Below, in pieces: positions 24,807 to 33,266 of a DNA stretch of 64,000 nt. The position numbers and the translations under genes are program-made. Every line of letters starts with the position of its first letter. Positions within the stretch are counted from its first letter, which is position 1. Source of the stretch: a virus; the IMG/VR virus record IMGVR_UViG_3300048694_001005, positions 1 through 64,000 of that record; one strand, written 5' to 3'. A model generated the notes under the pieces. It did not search any database and was not told the origin of the DNA. It saw only the letters and a program-made list of their open reading frames with translations.

Positions 24807-25523
24807 AATTTTAACATGGCTTAAGCTAGTCATTGCATAGCTGGGTTCGCCGGGCCTTGCGTTTACGCCCAACTGTTTAATTCTTCCGCGTATACGATAT
24901 TGCTTGTTTTGTTCCCAGTTATGCTGACTACCAAAAAACACGACATTATTGTCGCTTGTATAGGCTTTTACATAATACCGCTGCCAGTTTTGGCTAAACA
25001 CGGTATTGAAAACTGTGACTTCCAATTCTAACTTGGTGTTAATTTTACCCAAGTATGTGCTAACCATGAAGTCCTGTTGTTTTTCCTGTTTGAGTGTGCG
25101 CTCATCTAATCCTGCTGCAATTTTGGGCAAGTATACTAACATGCCCACGCGCATAATTAGATTAGCATCTGTGAATTTGTCACGATCCTCAACTAACTTA
25201 GCCAAGTCTATAAAAAATTTAGCCATGGGCTGGCTGCTGAGCAGCGCCATCACATAACTTTGGCTGATGAGATTAATGATGCGCTCTGCTTCCGCATACG
25301 TCTCATCATTTACTTCCAGCTCAAAAGGACCCGGGCTAATGCCAAATTTAATTTTACTTTCTGGGAATTTATTTTTAAGGTAGCTCAGCACAAGTGATTT
25401 ATTACTCCACTGGTGCACTGGTTTTTTTGGGTCACTGTAATTCATGCCATCACTAGCAATGACTTGCTGTTGTGAGGCTCTGTAAGCTGCGATACTAGCT
25501 GCTGCAACGTCAACAAATTTCAT
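24798..25523 (-). CDS. Unknown protein with OB-like C-terminal domain
   Basis: The product has 241 residues. The first 150 are helical. The last 90 are beta strands (LELEVTVFNT, QRYYVKAYTSDNNVVFFG, KQYRIRGRIKQLG) arranged like an OB fold, hinting at nucleic-acid binding. It is driven by the best sigma70 promoter of the window, so early expression is likely. It lies between PhoH and the clamp-loader genes. The function is otherwise unknown. Confidence 0.6.
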   Translation of the reverse strand: MKFVDVAAASIAAYRASQQQVIASDGMNYSDPKKPVHQWSNKSLVLSYLKNKFPESKIKFGISPGPFELEVNDETYAEAERIINLISQSYVMALLSSQPMAKFFIDLAKLVEDRDKFTDANLIMRVGMLVYLPKIAAGLDERTLKQEKQQDFMVSTYLGKINTKLELEVTVFNTVFSQNWQRYYVKAYTSDNNVVFFGSQHNWEQNKQYRIRGRIKQLGVNARPGEPSYAMTSLSHVKILD

Positions 25524-25546
25524 GTCAACACCATAAGTAAAAGCAT

Positions 25547-25575
25547 ATTATAGTGCTTCTACTTATGATTGTCAA
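25547..25575 (-). promoter_or_regulatory. Perfect sigma70 consensus promoter within an inverted repeat
   Basis: TTGACA (25570-25575), a 17-nt spacer and TATAAT (25547-25552) read toward the gene at 25523. An inverted repeat (25532-25539 and 25541-25545 pairing with 25554-25558 and 25560-25567, one mismatch) spans the spacer, the -10 and the start site. Confidence 0.85.
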
Positions 25576-25595
25576 CCAAAACTATACTTTACTAA

Positions 25596-25952
25596 TCAAG
25601 CAGTTACAGCAGGATCTGACTTGGGCTCTGCCTCAGCTTGTGCCGTAACTTCAACCGTGGGCTGTAGAGAATCAATGTGTTGAAAATACTGCGGGTAGTT
25701 ATTTTTAAAATACCTATGCAGCTCATCGTAACTGGGATTATCATCACGCATGTTACACTTTTCTACCTTTTGCTCGGTGAGGTTTAGAATGATATTTGCC
25801 TGCTGTTGGTCTCTACGTTTGATGGTACGTGCAATTTCCACGCTTTCATTAAATGCCCAATTTGATTGGTCTTTGCCAAAATCTTTTTGGCTAGTCATCT
25901 TGGGATAACGCGGCACCTTGTAGTATGTTGCTACCAAATACAATTTTTTCAT
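25596..25952 (-). CDS. Small protein downstream of gp44, unknown
   Basis: This 118-residue protein starts MKKLYLVATYYKVPR, is charged, and ends in an Ala/Glu/Pro tail. Its ATG overlaps the gp44 end region, with AAGGA upstream. In T4 gene 62, the other clamp-loader subunit, lies next to 44, but this protein is shorter than gp62 (187 residues) and shows no clear similarity. Function is unknown; a clamp-loader partner is possible from position. Confidence 0.6.
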   Translation of the reverse strand: MKKLYLVATYYKVPRYPKMTSQKDFGKDQSNWAFNESVEIARTIKRRDQQQANIILNLTEQKVEKCNMRDDNPSYDELHRYFKNNYPQYFQHIDSLQPTVEVTAQAEAEPKSDPAVTA

Positions 25953-25953
25953 A

Positions 25954-26877
25954 TTAGTCCTTAATAGTGATTAATTCCAAAAGTGTTGCACTTAAATTGA
26001 TCTCGGGATCAAAGGCCAGGGCATGATTAACAATGCCATTCCTAATAATCAGAATTGCTTCGTCTTGTCCTTTGGTGCTTTGACTCCACAAACTTAAATT
26101 ACTATAACACCATCTATAAAATTCTTCAATCTCATCCAACCGAACTTGACTGACAATTAATTCTCGGGCGGCACGTATCTCTCCCTGTTTCATCAAAGTA
26201 ACTGCCTCTAGTTTGTAGTCACGAGAATCTGCTGCGGCTACATCTGGTGTAGTAAGCTTACCTGTTGCCGAATTCAACTGTAAAGTGTTTAGGCATTTAC
26301 GAAGATCTGGATAAGTGGCTTTAACAAACGTATCCAGCAGGTCGATATCAAATTCAATGGATTCGTTTAATAGAATCTGTGCTACACGCGCAGTGAATTC
26401 GGTTTCGTCTAGTTTATCTATGTGGAAACCCTGAGTTCTGCTATGTAGCGCGGGCATGATCTTATTAGGGTAATTGCAAGTCATAATAAAGCGGCTGCTG
26501 CTACTGTACGTTTCCATTAATCCACGCAATACAGCCTGTGCATTAGGACTTAAATAGTCTGCTTCGTCCAGTAACACTACTTTATAGTCGCCAAAAGGCA
26601 TAGTACCCACAAAGGTTTCAATGCGATTACGTATAAAATCCACACCATTGTCGCGGCTAGCATTAATTTGCAAGGTATCAGGATCCTGTACTTCCAAGCT
26701 ATTCAGCAATATCTTTGCTAGGGTAGTTTTACCTGTGCCGGGACTGCCACTGAACAATAAGTGCGGGATAGTTTTTTCTTTGATCCAGCTTGCTACTTGT
26801 GCTCGCTGCGTATTATTAGTAAAGACATAATCATCAACTGTCTTTGGTCTATACTTCTCTGCCCAGAGTTCACGCAT
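25954..26877 (-). CDS. 44: gp44-like sliding clamp loader ATPase
   Basis: The product has 307 residues (T4 gp44 has 319). It loads the sliding clamp (gp45) onto primer-template DNA using ATP. Motifs are the N-terminal WAEKYRPKTVDDYV (RFC box), Walker A GSPGTGKT at 44-51, Walker B VVLLDEADYLS, and a sensor region FIMTCNYPNKI ending near an arginine in ALHSRTQ. The C-terminal helical collar follows. gp45 and gp62 are not identified in the window. Confidence 0.93.
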   Translation of the reverse strand: MRELWAEKYRPKTVDDYVFTNNTQRAQVASWIKEKTIPHLLFSGSPGTGKTTLAKILLNSLEVQDPDTLQINASRDNGVDFIRNRIETFVGTMPFGDYKVVLLDEADYLSPNAQAVLRGLMETYSSSSRFIMTCNYPNKIMPALHSRTQGFHIDKLDETEFTARVAQILLNESIEFDIDLLDTFVKATYPDLRKCLNTLQLNSATGKLTTPDVAAADSRDYKLEAVTLMKQGEIRAARELIVSQVRLDEIEEFYRWCYSNLSLWSQSTKGQDEAILIIRNGIVNHALAFDPEINLSATLLELITIKD

Positions 26878-26915
26878 ATTTCAGTTCCTTTAATTGAATA
26901 GAACTTAATATAGCA

Positions 26916-27254
26916 TTAATCTGCAAACGTGTCATCCTGCGGTTGCTCATCTGATACTAAAAGTACATCGTTATTGTCAACACGACGTATAGTTAGCTCA
27001 GTACCATCCCGTTGCTCAATTTTAACACCACGAGTCCAACGACCATGCGCAACACAAACCCATTGTCCAACCGAAATTTCAGTTTGCTCAGGGCCAATTG
27101 CATACACCTGAGCCCAACGTGGCCTAATACCTGTCGTTTTCATGTCATCGCTGGGGATAAAGATTCCGCCGCTGCTGATTCGCTCACGGAAATTCATTTC
27201 ACTTACAATGATGTGATCTCTCAATGCTCTGACTTTATTTACTTTAATAGCCAT
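26916..27254 (-). CDS. GroES/gp31-like co-chaperonin
   Basis: The product has 112 residues. T4 gp31 replaces host GroES so that GroEL can fold the capsid protein gp23. The strands VRALRDHIIVSEM and the flexible-loop region with SSGGIFIPSDD match the GroES mobile loop, where GGI(F/V)(I/L) contacts GroEL. The barrel continues with WAQVYAIGPE and VGQWVCVAHGRW. The gene start overlaps the previous stop (TAATG). Confidence 0.85.
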   Translation of the reverse strand: MAIKVNKVRALRDHIIVSEMNFRERISSGGIFIPSDDMKTTGIRPRWAQVYAIGPEQTEISVGQWVCVAHGRWTRGVKIEQRDGTELTIRRVDNNDVLLVSDEQPQDDTFAD

Positions 27255-27499
27255 TATGCCCTCTCATTACCTTCTGGATCCTGATCATCAATGTTTGGTG
27301 ACTGCGGTACCATGGTATGAAGTTTATAAGCTTCCTTCATGACTTCATTGCGTGTTTTCACTACCTTACCGCCCGGGCCCAATTGATCACCACGCGCATT
27401 AACGTTCATATTTCCTACTGCAATTACTTCTGCATTGGTATGCTGAATAGCATCAATATCTACTATTTTTCCCATTGCTGTTCTGTAAGTTTTAGCCAT
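27254..27499 (-). CDS. Small conserved protein upstream of the co-chaperonin
   Basis: This 81-residue protein contains AVGNMNVNARGDQLGPGG, a peptide I recognise from conserved hypotheticals of T4-like phages, where a similar small gene recurs. AAGGAG precedes the ATG. No function is known; the central NVNARGD segment may be a structural motif. Confidence 0.65.
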   Translation of the reverse strand: MAKTYRTAMGKIVDIDAIQHTNAEVIAVGNMNVNARGDQLGPGGKVVKTRNEVMKEAYKLHTMVPQSPNIDDQDPEGNERA

Positions 27500-27522
27500 A
27501 GTTATCTCCTTGTGTTTACTAC

Positions 27523-28071
27523 TTATCGCAAAAATTCTCGCCAGTCTAAATTATGTTTCAAACTATCAATTTTATGAATACCAATTTTGTAAAGTACATA
27601 GCTGGCCACGCTGCTACCTCGCCCTACGCCCCAGACTATTTTGTGTTTACGCATGGTGTCTACCAAATACTTCATATATCGCAAAAGTGGATATAGATCT
27701 CTAGCTGCGTATTGTTCTAATTCTTCTACTATTCGACGTCGCTCAGTGTCATTTTTACATTGTAACCAAAGCCATTTTTCAATATCATAATGCTGATACT
27801 GATCTGGCATGAACCATTTGCCTTGGTTTTCTTTATCACGTATTGGCGTTACATTTACTGGTATATTGTCATGTTTGATTTTTGGAGTACCTTCTAAATA
27901 TAATGATCGCACCGCATTGTTAAATCTATCAACATTTTCGGCGTCATTAAATACCAATTCGTCCAAGGGTAAAGCTGGATTTTTGTAGAGCTCGTCTACA
28001 ATTTCATCCTCGTCAAAACTAGGGTAACCTGCTGGGTCCAGTCGCATAACACATAATTTACTTGATATCAA
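27523..28071 (-). CDS. Stand-alone PolIII-alpha-like GRGS fragment
   Basis: The product has 182 residues (174 if the second Met, at 28047, is used, which homologues favour). The C-terminal 40 residues, with VWGVGRGSSVASYVL at 146-160 and the ending DWREFLR, match the start of the palm of bacterial C-family DNA polymerases (GRGSAAGS, the dNTP phosphate-binding loop). The catalytic aspartates of a full PolIII alpha are absent, so it cannot polymerise alone. It is a recurrent small phage family; it might bind nucleotides or the host replisome. It overlaps the upstream 78-residue gene. Confidence 0.75.
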   Translation of the reverse strand: MISSKLCVMRLDPAGYPSFDEDEIVDELYKNPALPLDELVFNDAENVDRFNNAVRSLYLEGTPKIKHDNIPVNVTPIRDKENQGKWFMPDQYQHYDIEKWLWLQCKNDTERRRIVEELEQYAARDLYPLLRYMKYLVDTMRKHKIVWGVGRGSSVASYVLYKIGIHKIDSLKHNLDWREFLR

Positions 28072-28294
28072 TTATGTCGTCAAATGTTTTTCCGCTCTGT
28101 TTTAAGACTTTTTCCATTTGTATTGCTAGTCTGCGCTGATGCTCGGCTCTATAATCTTCCAAAAACATCATAATTTGATGGCTTACTGGACTGCCTACTC
28201 TGTAAGCTGCTGTCAATTTTGTATCCAAATCTGCTATTTTATCTGATAATTCTTTATCAGTTAACCCAGATAGGTTTTGAGTCAGCGGATGCAT
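28058..28294 (-). CDS. Small helical protein, unknown
   Basis: This 78-residue protein is predicted entirely helical (LTDKELSDKIADLDTKLTAA, then FLEDYRAEHQRRLAIQMEKV), probably a two-helix hairpin or coiled-coil. It overlaps the PolIII-alpha-like fragment by 14 nt and may partner with it. No family is recognised. Confidence 0.55.
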   Translation of the reverse strand: MHPLTQNLSGLTDKELSDKIADLDTKLTAAYRVGSPVSHQIMMFLEDYRAEHQRRLAIQMEKVLKQSGKTFDDIIDIK

Positions 28295-28296
28295 TG

Positions 28297-29034
28297 TTAT
28301 ACTGCTGCTAGTGAAGCCTTATACCAAATATGAGTACTGCCATCATAATAACCATTACAAATATATAACCAGCCAGCACCAGGATTATATGCCATCATGC
28401 CAGGGACGTCGCCCTGTTGTCCGGTTGATGTTGGAGTCCGAGTGGTTGCGCCCAATGGTTTTTGTCTACTTAGATCAAAAATGATATAGTTTGTGCCGCC
28501 ATCAGTTGTGCTAATTTCGTAAACGAATCTTCCGGTCTCATCAAACGTTAATACATTACTGTTAGTTAGGTTTCTCACATAAGCGTTACCAACTGTCACA
28601 CTAGCAGGCAAAGTAACAGTGTAACCGGTATTAGTTACCGTCATGTCTAATCTAACACGACCCAACTGTCCTGCTGCTGGAAAGTTAGTAAAACTAAGCG
28701 TAGTACTATTAGCTATTGTCATAGTATGATAATGACCAGCTTTGTGATTAATTGCTAAGGCACCGCTTACATTACCTTGGGCAACAATAGTTTCCCTAAA
28801 ATCAACAATTTGAGCACCAGACATAGCAGAACCAGCGAAATCATTGTTGAGCGTTGTTCCGGTCAATGCGCTTTTTAATACCGCTTTGGTTTGCAAATCG
28901 GTAATTTCAGTCTGAGCGTATGTAAAATTATTCTTTATATTAGTAAAATTGTCCCTAAACCCCTGGCTGTCATTATCCTGTCCTGCGATAGGATAAGTAC
29001 CGTCTATATTTGCTGGGTTAATATTTGATGACAT
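28297..29034 (-). CDS. Putative virion structural protein (fibre-proximal)
   Basis: The product has 245 residues. It begins MSSNINPANIDGTYP, then DSQGFRDNFTNIKNNF, a start I recognise from virion proteins of aquatic T4-like phages. A beta-rich centre (TLSFTNFPAAGQLGRVRL) and a C-terminal adhesin-like domain with WLYICNGYYDG follow. It is likely part of a tail fibre or baseplate appendage. It has an AATAAATA box and a GGAG ribosome site. Confidence 0.7.
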   Translation of the reverse strand: MSSNINPANIDGTYPIAGQDNDSQGFRDNFTNIKNNFTYAQTEITDLQTKAVLKSALTGTTLNNDFAGSAMSGAQIVDFRETIVAQGNVSGALAINHKAGHYHTMTIANSTTLSFTNFPAAGQLGRVRLDMTVTNTGYTVTLPASVTVGNAYVRNLTNSNVLTFDETGRFVYEISTTDGGTNYIIFDLSRQKPLGATTRTPTSTGQQGDVPGMMAYNPGAGWLYICNGYYDGSTHIWYKASLAAV

Positions 29035-29055
29035 CGTTTATCTCCATTAATATTA

Positions 29056-29063
29056 TATTTATT
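29056..29063 (-). promoter_or_regulatory. Late-type promoter box
   Basis: AATAAATA lies 21 nt before the ATG at 29034, with GGAG in between, and overlaps the stop of the 896-residue gene. Confidence 0.55.
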
Positions 29064-31752
29064 ATCTTAAAACATTTGTTCGAGGATACTTTAAATAAGC
29101 ATCATTTTGATCTAGTTTGGCATACGAATCCCTGTAGGGGAAGAAATGCATGCTATTTTGATCAAAAGTGGTGCGGTTGTAATTGGGCAAACTAGCTGGA
29201 TCGTTTATTAGATCATTGTATGGATACTCCAAAGTACTATGATCAATACCCAAAACTGGTGTCACAAAATCCACAGGCTGCGGATATACTAAACTGCTGC
29301 CATCAACACTAAGAGCATACAAATACTTGCGACTATAGACATCAAATGTTGTTTCACGATCATGTAGGAATTTGCCAGTTGCCTTGTCAAAGTTACTGCT
29401 TAAGTTGTTATCCCAAACATAACGCTCAATTTGTACATTTAATTGTTTAAAATCAAAACCACTTTCACGTATTCTAAATGCTATTTTATCTGCGGTTCCT
29501 GGCTTCACATAAGCTAAGACACAACCTGTTGTAAATCCTAAAATACGTCCATCTGGCTGCTTTTGTGCCATCCAGTCTGGTAAAGCTTTGTTAGTTTGTC
29601 CCAATGTGTCTATAATGTGTCGACGCATGTTATAAAAGTTGTTTGGGTAGACATATTTAATACCATCCACCGTGAAGTATTGTTCGTCCACAGTGACATC
29701 ATTCATATCCACCGTTTCTGGTATGTTACTGGTTTTTACGTTTACTGCTGCTGATACATTTTGTCCTTTGCTATTACGCAAATCATCTAATATATCAACA
29801 TATACTACTTCATATCTAACGGTGGCATCTGGGTCGTAGACCTTTGCTGTCTTAATTTCACCAAATAAGAAACGTTTACCGTAATGTTTTATATTCATTG
29901 CACTGACATAGTCAGCTGCCACTGCAGGATTGACGCCATTTGCTAATAACATTCTTAGATTACTTGATAAGCCAAAATAAGAATCATCAGGTCTATATAG
30001 ATCCGCCGTGGGTATTATATTGTTATTTCCCAGTAAAGTCTGTAGTGTGTCGCGATCTGAGCGCGCCATAGCTGCAACCATATATAAGTTTTCATATGGA
30101 GTTTTATTGATTTGCGCCAAGCGTAAACTAAAAGTTCTATAACTATTAGCCGTGCCTTCGTTATCATAGGCTCTAACTGTAAATTGATATATTTGGTCAA
30201 AAGTAGTTTCATCTACAACAAAACTATTTGCATCAAATGTTGTTTGCCCACTATCTATCAAAAATGTACTAAATGTTGCTCTGCCGCGAATCACACCATT
30301 TGTTTCTAATTGTAAACCTGCAGGCAGCCTATTGTACTGTCCCTGCGCTAATTCGTAGTACAAGGTATGACTATTATCAGCACTGGCTGTCACAAATAAT
30401 TCACTTACTGAACCGTTTGCAATAGATCCTAAATCTATATTCGTCGCCCAAGTTACTTTGGCAAGATTTTGTCCTAATACTGTAAGTTGTACTAGTCGTC
30501 TAGCTTGATAGTAACTTATTGTGCTGCCATCCATCTCTGTATAGAAAACTTGATCTTTGTATACTTTTACATAAAATTGGTAAGTTACGGAAAGTTCGCT
30601 TTGAAACGGAATATATCCTGTTAACCAGCCAGTGTCTGGATCTAAACTTAAACCAGGAGGCAGTGATAAACCACCTGGATCAAAAGCGGTCGTGTCAAAA
30701 GGTGTTGCATCAAAGCCGTCCGAAGAACCCAAGTCCAATGCGTATTTTATACTGTCGTTATCCCAGTCTAATCCATCAAACTTGTACATGAAATAATTGT
30801 CATGTGTGTATGGGCCGATTTCTCCATTGGCTGGCAAAACGTTTAACAATATAGGATTATATTTGATAACTTGGTCAATTGTAGCTTGATCTAAGTCAGC
30901 AGTTATTTGATCTGAGCTTGCATCTAATAAACCGCTGCATATAACCGCCATGGTAAATGGTCTAGCATCAGTCAACTTGCCATCGTTTACTGTGATGGTA
31001 AAGTTGTAGTGTTTAATTGCTAAAGTTCTAATAGGTGTAATGTAACCAGACACTATACCTGTTGTTTGATCTAAGGATAGTCCCGGCGGTAATGCGCCAG
31101 CAGAGATATACCATGTTAATGTATCTCCCGGTAAATCTAGATCTAATGTTGCTATATTAGTAGAAAAATACTTACCATCTTGAAATGTACCAAGGTCGCT
31201 AGTGGTTAATATTTGTGGTGCATTTTCACCTATTACTGTAATACTAAATGTTCTATCTGCTACGATGCTGCCACTGCGATATACCGATACCACCAGCGTC
31301 TTACCCACAGCCACAGGCTCATTCATAGTCACAGTTAAAATTTGGTTTACTATTTTGTAAGATGCGGTGCGTGGCTCCTGGTTAACTAACGTGATAACTT
31401 TGTACACCGAAAAATTAACGGGATCATCTAATGTAAATTTTGTAGTTGTCCCGTCACCTGTAAATTCTTGATATACGTCTGACGCCTGTGCTCTTACTGC
31501 AAATTGACTAGTGCTGGCCTGGCTTACATTGGCTGGTACACCTGCTACTTTAATTACTGTCTCTGGGTTACCCTGTATTGCACCATAGGGATTAATATGC
31601 ATACCAGTGGGTGTTTGGCCAGCTACCAACTCAAAACTCACAGGTCGCAATGGATCTATGCTGTCATAAGCTTTTAATTCAAATTGGAAATAATTTAGTT
31701 CCGGAATGGTTCCCAAATCGCCCGAAGGTGTTTCCCAAACAGGTGCCGCCAT
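29062..31752 (-). CDS. Large Ig/cadherin-like tail adhesin
   Basis: The product has 896 residues. Several He_PIG-type immunoglobulin-like repeats are visible through the recurring pattern LPPGLSLDxxTGxxxGY (near 225, 365) and a diverged copy, LPAGLQLETNGVIRG, near 475; a further N-terminal copy has PTGMHINPYGAIQG. The C-terminal 350 residues are different, with repeated Tyr/Asn-rich segments and TTFDVYSRKYLYAL. It would be an extracellular virion component, probably a tail fibre or baseplate adhesin. A CATAAATA box and AAAAGG precede it. Confidence 0.8.
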   Translation of the reverse strand: MAAPVWETPSGDLGTIPELNYFQFELKAYDSIDPLRPVSFELVAGQTPTGMHINPYGAIQGNPETVIKVAGVPANVSQASTSQFAVRAQASDVYQEFTGDGTTTKFTLDDPVNFSVYKVITLVNQEPRTASYKIVNQILTVTMNEPVAVGKTLVVSVYRSGSIVADRTFSITVIGENAPQILTTSDLGTFQDGKYFSTNIATLDLDLPGDTLTWYISAGALPPGLSLDQTTGIVSGYITPIRTLAIKHYNFTITVNDGKLTDARPFTMAVICSGLLDASSDQITADLDQATIDQVIKYNPILLNVLPANGEIGPYTHDNYFMYKFDGLDWDNDSIKYALDLGSSDGFDATPFDTTAFDPGGLSLPPGLSLDPDTGWLTGYIPFQSELSVTYQFYVKVYKDQVFYTEMDGSTISYYQARRLVQLTVLGQNLAKVTWATNIDLGSIANGSVSELFVTASADNSHTLYYELAQGQYNRLPAGLQLETNGVIRGRATFSTFLIDSGQTTFDANSFVVDETTFDQIYQFTVRAYDNEGTANSYRTFSLRLAQINKTPYENLYMVAAMARSDRDTLQTLLGNNNIIPTADLYRPDDSYFGLSSNLRMLLANGVNPAVAADYVSAMNIKHYGKRFLFGEIKTAKVYDPDATVRYEVVYVDILDDLRNSKGQNVSAAVNVKTSNIPETVDMNDVTVDEQYFTVDGIKYVYPNNFYNMRRHIIDTLGQTNKALPDWMAQKQPDGRILGFTTGCVLAYVKPGTADKIAFRIRESGFDFKQLNVQIERYVWDNNLSSNFDKATGKFLHDRETTFDVYSRKYLYALSVDGSSLVYPQPVDFVTPVLGIDHSTLEYPYNDLINDPASLPNYNRTTFDQNSMHFFPYRDSYAKLDQNDAYLKYPRTNVLR

Positions 31753-31778
31753 AAGTCTTGATACCTTTTGTAATATAG

Positions 31779-32345
31779 TTATTTATGGCTATCCACAAAT
31801 TGTTCTAGCGGCAGATGTTTTAAATTAGATAATTGTGCAAAAATAGGCGGGATAAACGCATTTGATAACACTACTCTTATATACTGACGGTTTTTATGTG
31901 CCGCTATTATGGTACGTACTTGATCAACCCAATTACCAAAATAAGTTTCCGGCATGTCACTACGTTTATAATGAGTAGTATCAGCGTATAAGTTATTAAA
32001 GCGACCATTAATGCCGCTAAAATCAAAGCCCAACAAGTAAATGGGATCACAGTTTTCCATACTGGCATAGCTGATAGCAATAGGGCCGCTACTGTAACCA
32101 AAGTTATATTGAATACGTTCAGCACCTTTATTGGGCAGTGGGCTTCTAGTATAAAACTCATGCTGTAGGGCATATCCGCTGTTTTGTATTTCGGTGCTAA
32201 TACCAGGATCTGTTGCTATTAATACGTCCGGCGCAAAATCTCTATAAAGAGCATTGCAGCCATAAATTTTGCCATACTTACGCAAATTATTAAGCTCTAT
32301 AGTGCGACGAGATGTGCCGTTACCTAAAACAAATGCGGTTGTCAT
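31779..32345 (-). CDS. MptE/DUF115-like protein, possibly glycosylation-related
   Basis: The product has 188 residues from the ATG at 32345; the frame is open to 32408 but that part holds a terminator. AFVLGNGTSRR and KIYGCNALYRDFAPDVLIATDPG are typical of Rossmann-like proteins related to DUF115/MptE that accompany surface-glycan genes. GFDFSG near 115 follows the same pattern. It sits between two virion protein genes. Enzymatic activity is uncertain. Confidence 0.55.
   Translation of the reverse strand: MTTAFVLGNGTSRRTIELNNLRKYGKIYGCNALYRDFAPDVLIATDPGISTEIQNSGYALQHEFYTRSPLPNKGAERIQYNFGYSSGPIAISYASMENCDPIYLLGFDFSGINGRFNNLYADTTHYKRSDMPETYFGNWVDQVRTIIAAHKNRQYIRVVLSNAFIPPIFAQLSNLKHLPLEQFVDSHK
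31780..31787 (-). promoter_or_regulatory. Late-type promoter box overlapping a stop codon
   Basis: CATAAATA carries the stop region of the gene at 31779 (codons CAT AAA TAA) and lies 27 nt before the ATG of the large adhesin gene. Confidence 0.6.
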
Positions 32346-32350
32346 AATGA

Positions 32351-32378
32351 AAAAGCCACAGTATTTACACTGTGGCTT
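32351..32378 (-). terminator. Terminator with a late-box-like loop
   Basis: Stem 32355-32362 with 32369-32376 (8 bp) is followed on the minus strand by TTTTTC, just after the gene at 32401. The loop region reads TGTAAATA (32362-32369), close to the late box and 17 nt from the next ATG. One hairpin could therefore end one transcript and start the next. Confidence 0.7.
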
Positions 32379-32400
32379 AGTGTTGCATATACTTGTACGA

Positions 32401-32850
32401 TTACGCACCAGTAATAATTACGCTTAGTCCAGTTTCAGCTGCGGTTAAATTCCAAGCTACGCTAGCACCATCTGCGAACTCCCAACCACTGGCGCCATAT
32501 TGCACCAATGTGGCTTTGCGTCCGGAAATTTTGCTTACATAGTAAGTTTTACCGCTGTTATCAGTAGCAAACATTCTAAATTCACCTGCTGCTGGTGAAG
32601 TAGTTACTAGTTTACAAATACCAGTACCATCTGTGGCATTCACGCATGTAAAACGCTTGCTGCCTTTTTGATTCAAAAGATAGCTAGTACGTGCTGCTGT
32701 GCCGCCTGAACCACTGATCCAGTCTGTGCTGGTATTAGGTGGTAGGTATGCTGTTACTTGAATCTGATTACCTGTTTGGCTTGTGTTACCAATAGCACCG
32801 ACTTTCAATGTGCCTTCAACTGTTTCCGTCAATTTAAGTGGACGTCCCAT
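32401..32850 (-). CDS. Putative virion structural protein
   Basis: The product has 149 residues, beta-rich, with QIQVTAYLPPN, LNQKGSKRFTCVNATDG and YYVSKISGRKATLVQ. I recognise this pattern from conserved structural proteins of aquatic T4-like phages, where the gene is often near fibres or head decoration genes. It has its own late box and terminator, suggesting high independent expression. Exact location in the virion is unknown. Confidence 0.65.
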   Translation of the reverse strand: MGRPLKLTETVEGTLKVGAIGNTSQTGNQIQVTAYLPPNTSTDWISGSGGTAARTSYLLNQKGSKRFTCVNATDGTGICKLVTTSPAAGEFRMFATDNSGKTYYVSKISGRKATLVQYGASGWEFADGASVAWNLTAAETGLSVIITGA

Positions 32851-32932
32851 TTTGTTGTCTCCTTATGTGGCGTTCTAGGCCCTACGCGGTGGGTACCGCA
32901 TAAATCCGCTAAACCTATTCTAGCGGATACAG

Positions 32933-32940
32933 TATTTAGC
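32933..32940 (-). promoter_or_regulatory. Late-type promoter box with a structured leader
   Basis: GCTAAATA lies 82 nt before the ATG at 32850. The leader between them can form an 8-bp hairpin (ATCCGCTA with TAGCGGAT) and a smaller GC-rich one, before AAGGAG. Confidence 0.5.
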
Positions 32941-32941
32941 T

Positions 32942-33238
32942 TTAATGCTGTTTTGACAGCAATACTAAAAGGAGATTTTGCTGTATAGGATACAGGATAT
33001 CGTTGGCTTCGCGCAGTTTTTCATCATATCGCTGCTGTATGTGCACATTACCAGGCTTGAGTTTGAATCCCACAGCAATTTGGCTAGCTTCACGAATCTT
33101 GGTATCAATTGCTCGTATCACTACGGCAAAATCGCGTCTATATTCTACATTGTTTTTAGCCAGTTGACTTAACGCTGCACGTATTTCGTACCAGTGTTCA
33201 GGACTGTCTATTGTTGTGCTGAGTATGTCAAGATCCAT
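32942..33238 (-). CDS. Small protein, unknown
   Basis: This 98-residue, mostly helical protein (ALSQLAKNNVEYRRDFAVVI) has no recognised motif. It diverges from the endolysin gene. The intergenic region is only 28 nt, and its plus-strand late box overlaps this gene's start codon. Confidence 0.55.
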   Translation of the reverse strand: MDLDILSTTIDSPEHWYEIRAALSQLAKNNVEYRRDFAVVIRAIDTKIREASQIAVGFKLKPGNVHIQQRYDEKLREANDILYPIQQNLLLVLLSKQH

Positions 33239-33245
33239 ATAAATA
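33238..33245 (+). promoter_or_regulatory. Late promoter for the endolysin operon
   Basis: TATAAATA matches the T4 late consensus exactly, 21 nt before the ATG at 33267, with AAGGAG between. Confidence 0.7.
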
Positions 33246-33266
33246 TAAGAAATAAGGAGAAACTCA

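Noticed and set aside
32346-32408. N-terminal extension of the gene at 31779
   Set aside because: The extra codons fall in a terminator hairpin; the ATG at 32345 is the better start.
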